Shown here: positions 43,779-55,372 of the stretch, in pieces | Layout: each line of letters begins with the position of its first letter | How positions within the stretch are numbered: position 1 is the stretch's first letter | Program-made: the position numbers and the translations under genes | Notes under the pieces: generated by a model | What the model was told of the DNA's origin: nothing | Databases searched by the model: none | What the model saw: only the letters and a program-made list of their open reading frames with translations | Assembly (NCBI GenBank): GCA_934047225.1 | Contig: CAKOHE010000086.1 | Coordinates: forward strand, 186,001-250,000 | Source: Ypsolopha sequella | Taxonomy: Eukaryota > Arthropoda > Insecta > Lepidoptera > Ypsolophidae | DNA length: 64,000 bases | Direction: 5' to 3'

Positions 43779-44714
43779 CAGTGCTGCCAGATCAGCGCAT
43801 TTCGCGCTAGATCTAGCGCTTTTTTTGACCACTTAGCGCTCAAAATTCGTTTTTAGCGCCTAGCGGAAAATCTAGCGCTATTTCGAAATGAGCTTTGTTT
43901 CATTATTTTTGGCGCTTTTTCGGAATAATTTTGCTAAATCTAACGCTATTTTGGAATGTATTTTGTTTCAGTGATGATAATTCATTTAATTCGGTATAAA
44001 ATTTCATTATCTTCTTTTTATAATTCTGTACGGTTCTATAAATGACGTATTTTACTGAAAAGCCAATCAAATGCAATCAGCTAATCAATAAGGCCACCAA
44101 TATACAACATATATACATATATTACATAATTACATACATAATTTGATGTATAGTATAAGATGATGTTAAAAAAAAAAGACATGATCTTGCCAAGTTTCTT
44201 GCCCGTTCTTCTTAGCAAGACTAATCGAATGGGCGGAGGTAGGCATGTATTTATATATGTAACCTATTACTATGTAGTATATAGGATGGGATTTGGTCGG
44301 CCGCCTGGATTCGTGCTGGGGGCTCGGTTGGTGATCATTGAACCTGTTCCTGGTCCCTGGCCGGGTCTCCGGTATGGGTTCGGGCGGTTGATTGGATTTC
44401 ACCTTGTATAATAATATTTTACCTATAATTTTAATCGTATATATATTGCTACATAAATTAAATAAACATTTAATCTAAGTAGTTCATGTACATTTATTAT
44501 TTTATAACATATATTTTTATAAGATTAAAATTTGACTTGTGAAACGTGTATTATATATACCTACTTTGCAAAATAAACTTTTTGAATTTTGAATTTTTTG
44601 AATTATAAATAGCGCTTCTTCTGGCGCTTTTTATAAAAATGTATGTTTAGCGGAATCTAGCGCTTTTTTACATCGAAGTTAGCGCGCAACACTCGATTGG
44701 AGGTGGCAGCAGTG
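43779..44714. mobile_element. hAT-type element with TAGCGCT repeats, interrupted by a LINE fragment
   Basis: Ends CAGTGCTGCCA and, inverted, CACTGCTGCCA. Flanked by the 8-bp duplication TAGCCAAG (43771-43778, 44715-44722). Many copies of 'tagcgct' occur in both halves. No transposase. Confidence 0.75.
44158..44600 (+). mobile_element. 5'-truncated LINE fragment (family T), plus sense
   Basis: Contains 'tccggtatgggttcgggcgg' and 'gcaaaataaactttttgaat', the family T 3' region, with the tail at the high end. Nested in the hAT element. Confidence 0.75.
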
Positions 44715-45014
44715 TAGCCAAGCCACGAGGCAAGCACAAGCCAAGGCTCGTGTTCGGCGCATCGAGCGGGGTTTCTATAATGGTTAATTAATCTCACTTT
44801 TACGTTCATTAGTTTAGATAAAATACTCACTTACGTATTTATTTAGGCAAGCAACTTTTCAAAAACCTTTAATCCAGTTCGACTTTTTTTTTATAAAACC
44901 TGTCAATTGCAAGTAGGTCTAGCAAGCAGAGTGTTCGTAACATCCTAATAAATTAGTAGACTTGAATAAAATCTCTTGGTTTAGATTTTATACAGACTCA
45001 TCCTGTATACTTAC

Positions 45015-45143
45015 TTTTGGAGCTGATGGTCTGAAATCATCTAAGGCTCTTGATGGAACCGAAGTAGGGTCCATACTTGGTGAAGGATAATTTGGTTCAT
45101 GTGGTCTTTTCACTGCCGCTGCACTCTCCTTGCTTGGAAAGCC
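45015..45143 (-). CDS. Linker exon L1 of the P-like gene (diverged, 129 bp)
   Basis: Acceptor 'ttacattcag' before GGC TTT and donor CCAAAA|GTAAGT, phase 0-0, 43 codons. It encodes GFPSKESAAAV, a 12-residue extra piece, then MDPTSVPSRALDDFRPSAPK. The core is clearly homologous to the tandem exons upstream. It is the last linker exon before the coiled-coil exon and joins it in frame. Confidence 0.75.
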
Positions 45144-45215
45144 CTGAATGTAAGGGGAGTTATCAAAACATCTTCTCTTTATAATATTAGTTATAACATT
45201 AGTGTAGATACGTAT

Positions 45216-47434
45216 AGTGCGCGCCAATCTTTTGGTCGCCTCTGAGTGAGTTACGAGTGCAAGCTTGCGCAGGTACAGTCAAGGAAACAATAATATGAAC
45301 GGTTGACTATTAAATGTTTACTATAAGTGGGAAGGTGTACTTGTTGTACTCCTACCTATTTAATATATATTAGTATTTTAGTGCAATCTTAACTGTTTAA
45401 ATAAAACAAATTAATATAAACACCATTTTCCTACATTGTCGCCTTAAAACGCTATAACGACCGCGAGGCATAACAACAACAATAAACTTTAACAAACTTA
45501 ATCAACAAAACAATAAATAAAGGCAACACAAACAGATTCAACGATTAACTTAACGAATCATAGAATTTTTTCCACGATAGTACCATAGTAAAACCAGAAC
45601 AGTAGATTAACTCACGCCCCGTACGAGACTTCAATACCTACTGTGTCAGGGTTGTTCCTTCTTTTATTTTCGTACCTAGCTAATACAAATCAATATTTAA
45701 ATACATATATTATACATACATATACTACGTAGGTATGTATTATGTTTGTAAATATTAAATTCATTTACATTGGGCCTTCAACTCGATGGCAGCAGCAGCG
45801 ACAGCCGGTACGAATACCGATACGTTAAATGCACGTGTTACCAACTTATCTGTTGTAAACTAAAATGACTTCTATATTCATTAGTAAAAGTCTTCGTTGC
45901 CGCGAGTCGCCGAAATAGATAAGTTTGTGGTGCTGAACTTTTGATCTACAAAGACGCCGCCGCGCCGCTGCGCCGCGCCGTAGAGACCCGAATTGACCTT
46001 TATGTAGACCGGGAGCTCAGTACAGTATTTTAACCTTATATGAGGTAGATATTAATAAAAAGCACATTTATTTAAATAAGACTTCTTTAATTTAAAATGC
46101 TTATAATTTATAATATGAAGCACGATATTTTGAAACATTATCTGTCAAATCCTCACGTGATATTAATTGTAGCCATTGTAAGCGCCTGAAAACAACAAAA
46201 TAAAAATTATGACAAATCAACTGACATTTTGAAGCCGATTATGACAAATGAGCTATCAATCGACGACGTAGTGCAACATTCAAACATACATACATTCATA
46301 TCATACATAATAAACGTATAGACCTTATAACTCATAAAGAAATCTTACTTGCTTATATTAAATAAAGTAAGAAAACTTGAAAATAATCAATTATAAAATT
46401 AAAGATAAGCTCCTGAATTTACCTTAAAAACATGGGCATCGTCAAAAGGGGGAAGGGGGCAGCTGTCCCCCCCTAGAGATTTGAAAAACTTTGAGATTTT
46501 TATAATAAAGTAACCGAAAAATTTGCGAGAAACCCAAGAACAATTGTAATGTAATGAACAATTAAAAACTTTACATTTGTTTATTTTACCTACAATTCAT
46601 GTCATCTTGCCCCCCTGGCAACGCTTTTGCTTAAAAATCTTTGTGATTGTTGACTAAATTAATCAGTTCAATTCATTTAAGTACATAATAAAATTTAAGT
46701 ACCTAATCGAACATTGGCTCCTAGTCTATAATTAAAAAATCTTTGCGATTTCAACCATATCAGCTTTACATTTAAAAACACTTTGAATAATTAACAATCA
46801 TAGCACAGTTATGATCATAGGTACCTATGTTAAATGTGAACAAAGAAAGTACGGTTTACATCTCTCATTATTATTTATATGTACCATAAATTGTGTACTC
46901 ACCTTTCTTGTTGAGTTGGTATTGAGAAGAAACGATAATTCTGGATTTGAGGAATTATTATTGAGGCATCCGAAGACAGAACAATATGTACGACAGCGTG
47001 CTGTCGACATATTTGAAGTGATCGGTGCCGCGCTTGTTCGAAAGACTTGACTGAGCGCGACCGCGGCGTGACCCCGACTAGCACCGGCCTTGCATACCGA
47101 GATATTGCTGTTGTGTGCGTACTGTAGTTCGTGCGTACTAGCACGCACACATATTAGCCGCGCGATGTACCTTTGGTTGAAGATAAACTACTTTTCTGGT
47201 TTTACTATGATAGTACTTTTCATGCAACGCGCGCATGTGTAGTGTACGGACGTAGCACTAACACTAACGCATAGTGTTGACACCTGCCGAACGGCGAGCG
47301 GGGGGTGTGGTGCGGCATGCAGGCGGGTGTGCTCCGCGCCCTCGCTCCTGTAACGTCCCCCTGACACCGTAAAACGGCTAATGCGTCGATTGTTGGGGCT
47401 AGCTTCAGAGGCGACTAAAAGATTGGCGCGCACT
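45216..47434 (-). mobile_element. P-type TIR element with a THAP-like exon (2.2 kb)
   Basis: TIRs 'agtgcgcgccaatctttt...tcgcctctga' (45216-45245) and its complement (47405-47434). Both subterminal regions match the deleted copy at 42637. It contains one recognisable exon (46903-47010) resembling the N-terminal half of a THAP zinc finger, but no transposase. TIR length and the THAP exon point to the P superfamily. The high end lies four bases inside the intron after linker exon L2. Confidence 0.7.
46903..47010 (-). pseudogene. THAP-domain first exon (partial, one frameshift)
   Basis: From ATG at 47010: MSTARCRTYCSVFGCLNNNS, fitting the C-x(2-4)-C..N start of a THAP C2CH zinc finger, then ELSF. 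The expected continuation FSIPTQQER is in another frame, so one base has been lost or gained. It ends at a good donor AAAG|GTGAGT. Upstream sequence to 47434 is GC-rich and could be its promoter. The second half of the THAP domain was not found. Confidence 0.6.
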
Positions 47435-47438
47435 GTAC

Positions 47439-47531
47439 CTTTTGAGCTTTTAGTCTGAAAACATCCAAAGATCTTGATGGTACAGGGGTGGGGTCCACTG
47501 CTACCTCTGCACTGTTCTCACTTGGAAAGAC
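47439..47531 (-). CDS. Linker exon L2 (diverged, 93 bp)
   Basis: Acceptor 'ctcccctttcag', 31 codons, phase 0-0: VFPSENSAEVAVDPTPVPSR then SLDVFRLKAQK. The donor reads GTAC from the original intron plus AG contributed by the inserted TIR element, so splicing may be weakened. Confidence 0.7.
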
Positions 47532-47856
47532 CTGAAAGGGGAGATATTTTCCTTTAAAAAATATCCTATTACATAATATAATGTAAGCAGTGCCGGATTA
47601 AGCCAGCGCGGGGCCTGTAGCAAATTCTAAAAATATATACTGAATACTTGAAAAAATCGGTTGCACCGCTATATTATGTAAGAAAATAATACTCAACACA
47701 ATTACGAAACGGTCAAACAATTACGGTCGCTTTGGATGAATTATATCATGATTCAGTTCTAATGCCGTCTCTTTTGCACGCGTGAAAAAACTCTGACTCT
47801 ATCCTACTTTCAAATCATTTTATGATTCACCCAAGTCGGCCTTTTTAGATCCCCTG

Positions 47857-48210
47857 CTCAGAAAATGAAACCACATGTAGGGAATACCTCTACAAAGCCA
47901 TAAAAAAAACAATTTCGAGAAAATATTTCTGTTTACAGAAATTTGTTTTCTCGAACAAAATAAATCGTGTTCCAAGTGTGCACCTTCCCTTCCAGTATTA
48001 CTACATGTCAGTAACCTGCACGAAGCGGCAACATCGCATTTTCAAGCCTGTTAAAAAAACGTGGTTAGTACGTTACACTTGTGAGCGAAACTAAATTAAT
48101 TATTAATTTGTAGATGTATTAATAGGAATGTCGAAATGAAATTTAGTACAAAGAACCCTCATATCATCCCCTATACGTGGTTTCATTTTCTGAGCAGGTC
48201 ATCATTACAT
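47857..48210. mobile_element. ~365-bp MITE of the array (representative, truncated left end)
   Basis: TIR 'tgatgacctgctcagaaaat' ... and the inverse 'attttctgagcaggtcatca', about 35 bp long. Complete copies start near 48803, 51330, 53213, 57740, 58699, 62580 and 63543; those at 54172, 55365 and 56557 contain a nested MITE. Its position in every unit shows it was present before the array expanded. Confidence 0.8.
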
Positions 48211-48232
48211 GGTGTATATAATAGGTACATAC

Positions 48233-48325
48233 CTTTGGCGCTGTTTGTTTGACATCATCCAAAGCTCTTGATGGTACAGGGGTGGGGTCCATTGCTACCA
48301 CTGCACTGATCTCACTTTGAAAGAC
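48233..48325 (-). CDS. Linker exon L3 (tandem type)
   Basis: 93 bp, phase 0-0, acceptor 'cccctttcag', donor CCAAAG|GTATGT. Core AMDPTPVPSRALDDVKQTAP, preceded by VFQSEISAVV. Ala variant at codon 11. Confidence 0.72.
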
Positions 48326-49170
48326 CTGAAAGGGGAGATATTTTTCTTTAAAAAATGTCCTATTACATAATATAATGTAAGCAGTGCCGGATTAAGCCAG
48401 CGCGGGGCCTGTAGCAAATTCTAAAAATATATACTGAATACATAAAAAAATCGGTTGCACCGCTATATTATGTAAGAAAATAATACTCAACACAATTACG
48501 AAACCACTTTTCTCAAGAATGGTTCATATCGAAAGTACTATTATTATCATCCAAACGTAAATATCGATCATTCCTTATAGATTGGTAGTCAATATAACCC
48601 TTTTCAAATCGGTCGGGTTATTACGACTAGCACGGAGAAAATATTAGGGAATTCCCTGTTTTGTTTAGCAGTATTGCCAACTTGCGTGTAGTGCGGTGCG
48701 AAACATGAATTTTTGGTATGACCAGCAGATAGAAAAATAAAATTATAGTTGATCATTTTGATGCAAATATTTTCTTCTTAGTAATTTTGACATACAGGGT
48801 GTAATGATGACCTGCTCAGAAAATGAAACCTCATGTAGGGAATACCTCTACAAAGCCATAAAAAAAATCAATTTCGAGAAAATATTTCTGTTTACAGAAA
48901 TTTGTTTTCTCGAACAAAATAAATCGTGTTCCAAGTGTGCACCTTCCCTTCCAGTATTACTACATGTCAGTAACCTGCACGAAGCGGCAACATCGCATTT
49001 TCAAGCCTGTTAAAAAAACGTGGTTAGTACGTTACACTTGTGAGCGAAACTAAATTAATTATTAATTTGTAGATGTATTAATAGGAATGTCGAAATGAAA
49101 TTTAGTACAAAGAACCCTCATATCATCCCCTATACGTGGTTTCATTTTCTGAGCAGGTCATCATTACATG

Positions 49171-49173
49171 GTG

Positions 49174-49205
<32 letters not shown>

Positions 49206-50748
49206 CTTTATTTCAAACCATTGGTCCATATTTTAAATTACAAGATAAGATTTTAAAAACTAAAACTAATTATACATTTTCTTCCAACAAATCGTAACAC
49301 AACTTAATATTAAGGTATGTGCGCCATAGGTTTTAATAAATTTGTCCAGAAAGTCGCAATTGAACGGCTGTAGTCATGAACAGTCCTTACTAAGCCATTG
49401 CTAGTGGTAGAAAGAGCCAACCTAAAACTCGCCACCCGCTGCCTGATAACTGCCTCAGCACACGGCAGGCGCGCCTCAGCAAACATCGTGGACGCACTGC
49501 ACCATCGTGGCAGACGGAAGAGAATGCGGAAAGCATCATTGTATTGTACTTTAAATCTTCGGAAGTTTTCCTTTAAATACTTCGTCCATAAATGCGGCGT
49601 GTACATAGTTTGACAGTATGTTTTAAAAAGGAGCAACTTCGAGTCACGAGATCCCTTGCAGAACTTACGACCTATCATATTGGCACGGACCGCTAATGAA
49701 CGTCTCTCTCTATCCAAATCAGCATCATCATGAAGATCACATGTAACCCAGTGTCCAAGGTATTTAAAACTTTTAACGAACGAAATACTATCCCCGTTCA
49801 GGTAAACCGGAAAAGGACAAACAGCCTTACTGTTCTCGGAAAACACCATACCCACAGACTTAGCGGTATTGTAGACCAACTTGTGTTCAAACGCATACTT
49901 TTCGCAGATAACCAAGAGACGCCTCAGAGCTGCGGCTGATGGGCTCAGGAGGACCATGTCATCGGCGTAGCTAAGATTGTTCACACACTCACCGCCAATA
50001 TGACATCCGACACGCATCTCCCTGAGCTCACCAATCAAAGCATCAACGTACAGGTTAAAGAGCAAGGGGGAGGTAAGTCCCCCCTGCCTCACCCCGCACG
50101 GCAACACAAATTGCTCTGACAGCGCCCCGCACCACCTAACCATGTTCCTCTGATCTGCGTACCAGCTGGCAAGGATGTTGATCATGTCTGGAGGCACACC
50201 TCTTTCACGCAGTTTATTCCAAAGAATTCTGTAGTCCACTCTATCGAACGCGCGGCTCAAATCGAGAAAACATGCAAACACCGGAGTTTTTCTCTCAATA
50301 TAGTATTTGATGGTCTGTTTTAGAGAGAAAATTGCGAAATCAGTAGAACTATCTCTCTTAAATCCAAATTGAGCATCGTTAATGCTAATAAATTTTGACA
50401 AAATATCTAAAATAATGGAATCAAATAATTTTGCACATGTTGTAGCTAGAGATATCGGGCGATAATTTTTACTATCAGATGCTAACACTGTCTTACTTTT
50501 AATAATAGGCGAGACTACGGTTTCAAGTAGATCCGATGGTAAGTGAGCGTGCCTCAGACACGCATTAAAGAACACAGAGAGGAACACCACCACCCACGGG
50601 CCCCCGAAACGCAGATGCTCAACGCCAATGCTGTCGTGACCAGCAGACTTACCTAGCTTCATTGCTCTCAGCGTATTAAAAACCTTACTCTCTGAGATAT
50701 GCGAATAAGCAGCTACATGGTCAGGACTAAATTTGGATTGGTCGTCGG
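49171..50748 (-). mobile_element. 5'-truncated LINE (family R), copy 1
   Basis: The (TTA)n tail is at 49171-49203; the 5' boundary at about 50748 lies 13-14 bases downstream of linker exon L4's donor. It was inserted in array intron sequence between 'gtatgtacctatt' and 'atatacaccatg'. Confidence 0.82.
49310..50748 (-). CDS. LINE reverse transcriptase, truncated ORF2, copy 1
   Basis: About 480 LINE-derived codons. RT motifs: NYRPISLATTCAKLFDSIIL, CFLDLSRAFDRVDY, CGVRQGGLTSPLLFNLYVDA and NLSYADDMVLLS (about residue 288 counting from the GTG at 50830). The endonuclease domain is missing. The frame extends upstream through the donor-defective exon L4, giving a readthrough of MDPTPVPSRALDD... into RT. 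The clade is uncertain. Identical in protein sequence to copy 2. Confidence 0.85.
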
Positions 50749-50762
50749 AAATAGGTACATAC

Positions 50763-50853
50763 TTTGGCGCTGTTTGTTTGACATCATCCAAAGCTCTTGA
50801 TGGTACAGGGGTGGGGTCCATTGCTACCACTGCACTGATCCACTTTGAAAGAC
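50763..50853 (-). pseudogene. Linker exon L4 (two 1-bp deletions, fused to RT frame)
   Basis: Lacks one T in 'gatctcac' and one G at the exon/donor border, so it is 91 bp and no longer symmetric. The donor becomes CCAAA|GTATGT, or is read through into the LINE. The same two deletions occur in L11. Confidence 0.75.
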
Positions 50854-51717
50854 CTGAAAGGGGAGATATTTTCCTTTAAAAAATGTCCTATTACATAATA
50901 TAATGTAAGCAGTGCCGGATTAAGCCAGCGCGGGGCCTGTAGCAAATTCTAAAAATATATACTGAATACTTAAAAAAAATCGGTTGCACCGCTATATTAT
51001 GTAAGAAAATAATACTCAACACAATTACGAAACCACTTTTCTCAAGAATGGTTCATATCGAAAGTACTATTATTATCATCCAAACGTAAATATCGATCAT
51101 TCCTTATAGATTGGTAGTCAATATAACCCTTTTCAAATCGGTCGGGTTATTACGACTAGCACGGAGAAAATATTAGGGAGTTCCCTGTTTTGTTTAGCAG
51201 TATTGCCAACTTGCGTGTAGTGCGGTGCGAAACATGATTTTTGGTATGACCAGCAGATAGAAAAATAAAATTATAGTTGATCATTTTGATGCAAATATTT
51301 TCTTCTTAGTAATTTTGACATACAGGTGTAATGATGACCTGCTCAGAAAATGAAACCACATGTAGGGAATACCTCTACAAAGCCATAAAAAAAACAATTT
51401 CGAGAAAATATTTCTGTTTACAGAAATTTGTTTTCTCGAACAAAATAAATCGTGTTCCAAGTGTGCACCTTCCCTTCCAGTATTACTACATGTCAGTAAC
51501 CTGCACGAAGCGGCAACATCGCATTTTCAAGCCTGTTAAAAAAACGTGGTTAGTACGTTACACTTGTGAGCGAAACTAAATTAATTATTAATTTGTAGAT
51601 GTATTAATAGGAATGTCGAAATGAAATTTAGTACAAAGAACCCTCATATCATCCCCTATACGTGGTTTCATTTTCTGAGCAGGTCATCATTACATGGTGT
51701 ATATAATAGGTACATAC

Positions 51718-51810
51718 CTTTGGCGCTGTTTGTTTGACATCATCCAAAGCTCTTGATGGTACAGGGGTGGGGTCCATTGCTACCACTGCACTGATCTCAC
51801 TTTGAAAGAC
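51718..51810 (-). CDS. Linker exon L5 (tandem type)
   Basis: 93 bp, phase 0-0, intact sites; Ala variant at codon 11. The intron on its upstream side carries a LINE family T fragment. Confidence 0.72.
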
Positions 51811-51914
51811 CTGAAAGGGGAGATATTTTCCTTTAAAAAATGTCCTATTACATAATATAATGTAAGCAGTGCCGGATTAAGCCAGCGCGGGGCCTGTAGC
51901 AAATTCTAAAAATA

Positions 51915-52828
51915 TTCAAATTCAATTCAAATTCAAATAGTTTATTTTGCAAAGCAGGTATAGATATATACACTTTTTACACGTCAAATTTAATCTAATA
52001 AAGAAAATATATGTAATAGAATAATAAATGTACATGAACTAAATTAAAGGTTTATTTAATTTATGTAGCAATATATTTACGATTAAAATGATAGGTAAAA
52101 TATATATTATACAAGGTAAAATCCAATCAGCCGCCCGAACCCATACCGGAGACCCGGCCAGGGACCAGGAACAAGGTTCAATGATCACCAACTAAGCCCC
52201 CAGCACGAATCCAGGCGGCCGACCAAATCCCATCCTATATACTACAAACTAATAGGTTACATATATAAATACATGCCTACCTCCGCCCATTCGATTAGTC
52301 TTGCTAAGAAGAAGGGCAAGAAACTTAGCAAGATCATGTCTTTTTTTCAACATAAAACTTATACTATACAATATATGACTTATATCTACTTTAACCAAGG
52401 GATAAGAAAATACAAGACAGTAGGAATTCAGGTTAATGAAAAAAAGAAAAACATATATATCTTTGTCTACCTGTCTCATATAGTCCTTTTCCTTTTACAG
52501 TCTGTAATCAATTAATGTTTACACCTTAGAGGAATCATAAGTTAAGAAATTATACTATTTAATTAAATTATAACTTACTACGAGTATCATTATCACTGTA
52601 ACACCATGCTTCACCATCATCCAAATATTCATTTATTTTATAATATGCCTTTTTCAATAGGCCCTGCTTAATATACAGTTTAAACTTATTCTCTGACAAA
52701 GTAAGGACCTCCTTTGGAAGTTTATTGTAAAATCTTATACCATGTCCTACAAAAGAGGTACTCACCTTAGCGAGTCTGATTTTTGGAAAAGCCAGTTTAT
52801 GCTTATTTCTGGTCTCCTTACAATGTTA
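51915..52828 (-). mobile_element. 5'-truncated LINE fragment (family T) in the array
   Basis: The tail 'aattcaaattcaaatagttt' is at the low end; C-terminal coding sequence at 52765-52568. Virtually identical to 59180-60089. Inserted in 'ctaaaaatatatactgaata' of the array intron. Confidence 0.82.
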
Positions 52829-53598
52829 TAATGTATATATATACTGAATACTTGAAAAAATCGGTTGCACCGCTATATTATGTAAGAAAATAATACTCAA
52901 CACAATTACGAAACCACTTTTCTCAAGAATGGTTCATATCGAAAGTACTATTATTATCATCCAAACGTAAATATCGATCATTCCTTATAGATTGGTAGTC
53001 AATATAACCCTTTTCAAATCGGTCGGGTTATTACGACTAGCACGGAGAAAATATAAGGGAATTCCCTGCTTTGTTTAGCAGTATTGCCAACTTGCGTGTA
53101 GTGCGGTGCGAAACATGATTTTTGGTATGACCAGCAGATAGAAAAATAAAATTATAGTTGATCATTTTGATGCAAATATTTTCTTCTTAGTAATTTTGAC
53201 ATACAGGGTGTAATGATGACCTGCTCAGAAAATGAAACCACATGTAGGGAATACCTCTACAAAGCCATAAAAAAACAATTTCGAGAAAATATTTCTGTTT
53301 ACAGAAATTTGTTTTCTCGAACAAAATAAATCGTGTTCCAAGTGTGCACCTTCCCTTCCAGTATTACTACATGTCAGTAACCTGCACGAAGCGGCAACAT
53401 CGCATTTTTAAGCCTGTTAAAAAAACGTGGTTAGTACGTTACACTTGTGAGCGAAACTAAATTAATTATTAATTTGTAGATGTATTAATAGGAATGTCGA
53501 AATGAAATTTAGTACAAAGAACCCTCATATCATCCCCTATACGTGGTTTCATTTTCTGAGCAGGTCATCATTACATGGTGTATATAATAGGTACATAC

Positions 53599-53691
53599 CT
53601 TTGGCGCTGTTTGTTTGACATCATCCAAAGCTCTTGATGGTACAGGGGTGGGGTCCATTGTTACCACTGCACTGATCTCACTTTGAAAGAC
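53599..53691 (-). CDS. Linker exon L6 (tandem type, Thr variant)
   Basis: 93 bp, phase 0-0, intact sites. Codon 11 reads Thr (VVTMDPTPVPSR). Confidence 0.72.
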
Positions 53692-54180
53692 CTGAAAGGG
53701 GAGATATTTTCCTTTAAAAAATGTCCTATTACATAATATAATGTAAGCAGTGCCGGATTAAGCCAGCGCGGGGCCTGTAGCAAATTCTAAAAATATATAC
53801 TGAATACTTAAAAAAATCGGTTGCACCGCTATATTATGTAAGAAAATAATACTCAACACAATTACGAAACCACTTTTCTCAAGAATGGTTCATATCAAAA
53901 GTACTATTATTATCATCCAAACGTAAATATCGATCATTCCTTATAGATTGGTAGTCAATATAACCCTTTTCAAATCGGTCGGGTTATTACGACTAGCACG
54001 GAGAAAATATTAGGGAATTCCCTGTTTTGTTTAGCAGTATTGCCAACTTGCGTGTAGTGCGGTGCGAAACATGATTTTTGGTATGACCAGCAGATAGAAA
54101 AATAAAATTATAGTTGATCATTTTGATGCAAATATTTTCTTCTTAGTAATTTTGACATACAGGGTGTAATGATGACCTGC

Positions 54181-54410
54181 CCCCCTATTCTGTATCTTTA
54201 GTTGCCAACTGAACGAGGTGCCTATCATCAAAAACATAGATAAAAACTGAAATTACAAAATTGCCTTTAGTGGGTATTGAACTATTAACAATCTGTGTCG
54301 TCACTTCAAGTGCGAACATATCCTTAGGACATCGGAATTCGATAGTATATCTATGTTTTTGATGATAGACACCCAGTCCAGAAGGCAACTAGAGATACAT
54401 AATAGGCCCG
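54181..54410. mobile_element. 230-bp MITE nested in the array MITE, copy 1
   Basis: TIRs 'cctattctgtatctttagtt' and the inverse of 'actagagatacataatagg', flanked by ctgc. Sits inside the TIR of the array MITE. Small open frames here have no gene-like features. Confidence 0.78.
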
Positions 54411-54790
54411 CTGCTCAGAAAATGAAACCACATGTAGGGAATACCTCTACAAAGCCATAAAAAAAAACAATTTCGAGAAAATATTTCTGTTTACAGAAAT
54501 TTGTTTTCTCGAACAAAATAAATCGTGTTCTAAGTGTGCACCTTCCCTTCCAGTATTACTACATGTCAGTAACCTGCACGAAGCGGCAACATCGCATTTT
54601 TAAGCCTGTTAAAAAAACGTGGTTAGTACGTTACACTTGTGAGCGAAACTAAATTAATAATTAATTTTTAGATGTATTAATAGGAATGTCGAAATGAAAT
54701 TTAGTACAAAGAACCCTCATATCATCCCCTATACGTGGTTTCATTTTCTGAGCAGGTCATCATTACATGGTGTATATAATAGGTACATAC

Positions 54791-54883
54791 CTTTGGCGCT
54801 GTTTGTTTGACATCATCCAAAGCTCTTGATGGTACAGGGGTGGGGTCCATTGTTACCACTGCACTGATCTCACTTTGAAAGAC
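54791..54883 (-). CDS. Linker exon L7 (tandem type, Thr variant)
   Basis: 93 bp, phase 0-0, intact sites; unit length 1,190 bp because of the nested MITE. Confidence 0.72.
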
Positions 54884-55372
54884 CTGAAAGGGGAGATATT
54901 TTCCTTTAAAAAATGTCCTATTACATAATATAATGTAAGCAGTGCCGGATTAAGCCAGCGCGGGGCCTGTAGCAAATTCTAAAAATATATACTGAATACT
55001 TAAAAAAATCGGTTGCACCGCTATATTATGTAAGAAAATAATACTCAACACAATTACGAAACCACTTTTCTCAAGAATGGTTCATATCGAAAGTACTATT
55101 ATTATCATCCAAACGTAAATATCGATCATTCCTTATAGATTGGTAGTCAATATAACCCTTTTCAAATCGGTCGGGTTATTACGACTAGCACGGAGAAAAT
55201 ATTAGGGAATTCCCTGTTTTGTTTAGCAGTATTGCCAACTTGCGTGTAGTGCGGTGCGAAACATGATTTTTGGTATGACCAGCAGATAGAAAAATAAAAT
55301 TATAGTTGATCATTTTGATGCAAATATTTTCTTCTTAGTAATTTTGACATACAGGGTGTAATGATGACCTGC

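Noticed and set aside
46825..47148. Full 107-codon minus-strand frame as a protein
   Set aside because: Only the part from the ATG at 47010 to the donor at 46903 resembles a THAP exon; the rest is upstream sequence and intron.
45211..47442. 8-bp target duplication for the P-type element
   Set aside because: Flanking bases (gatacgtat and gtacctttt) do not match over 8 bp, so no duplication is claimed.
48804..49013. Recurrent ~70-82-codon plus-strand frame starting MMTCSENET in many units
   Set aside because: It starts inside the TIR of the array MITE, varies in frame between copies because of A-run length, and has no gene-like features.
49398..49939. Plus-strand open frames opposite the RT (also at 60648-61189)
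   Set aside because: Antisense shadows of the RT reading frame.
54185..54388. Recurrent 67-codon minus-strand frame starting MPSGLGVYHQ
   Set aside because: Lies wholly within the 230-bp nested MITE and spans its TIRs; chance open frame.
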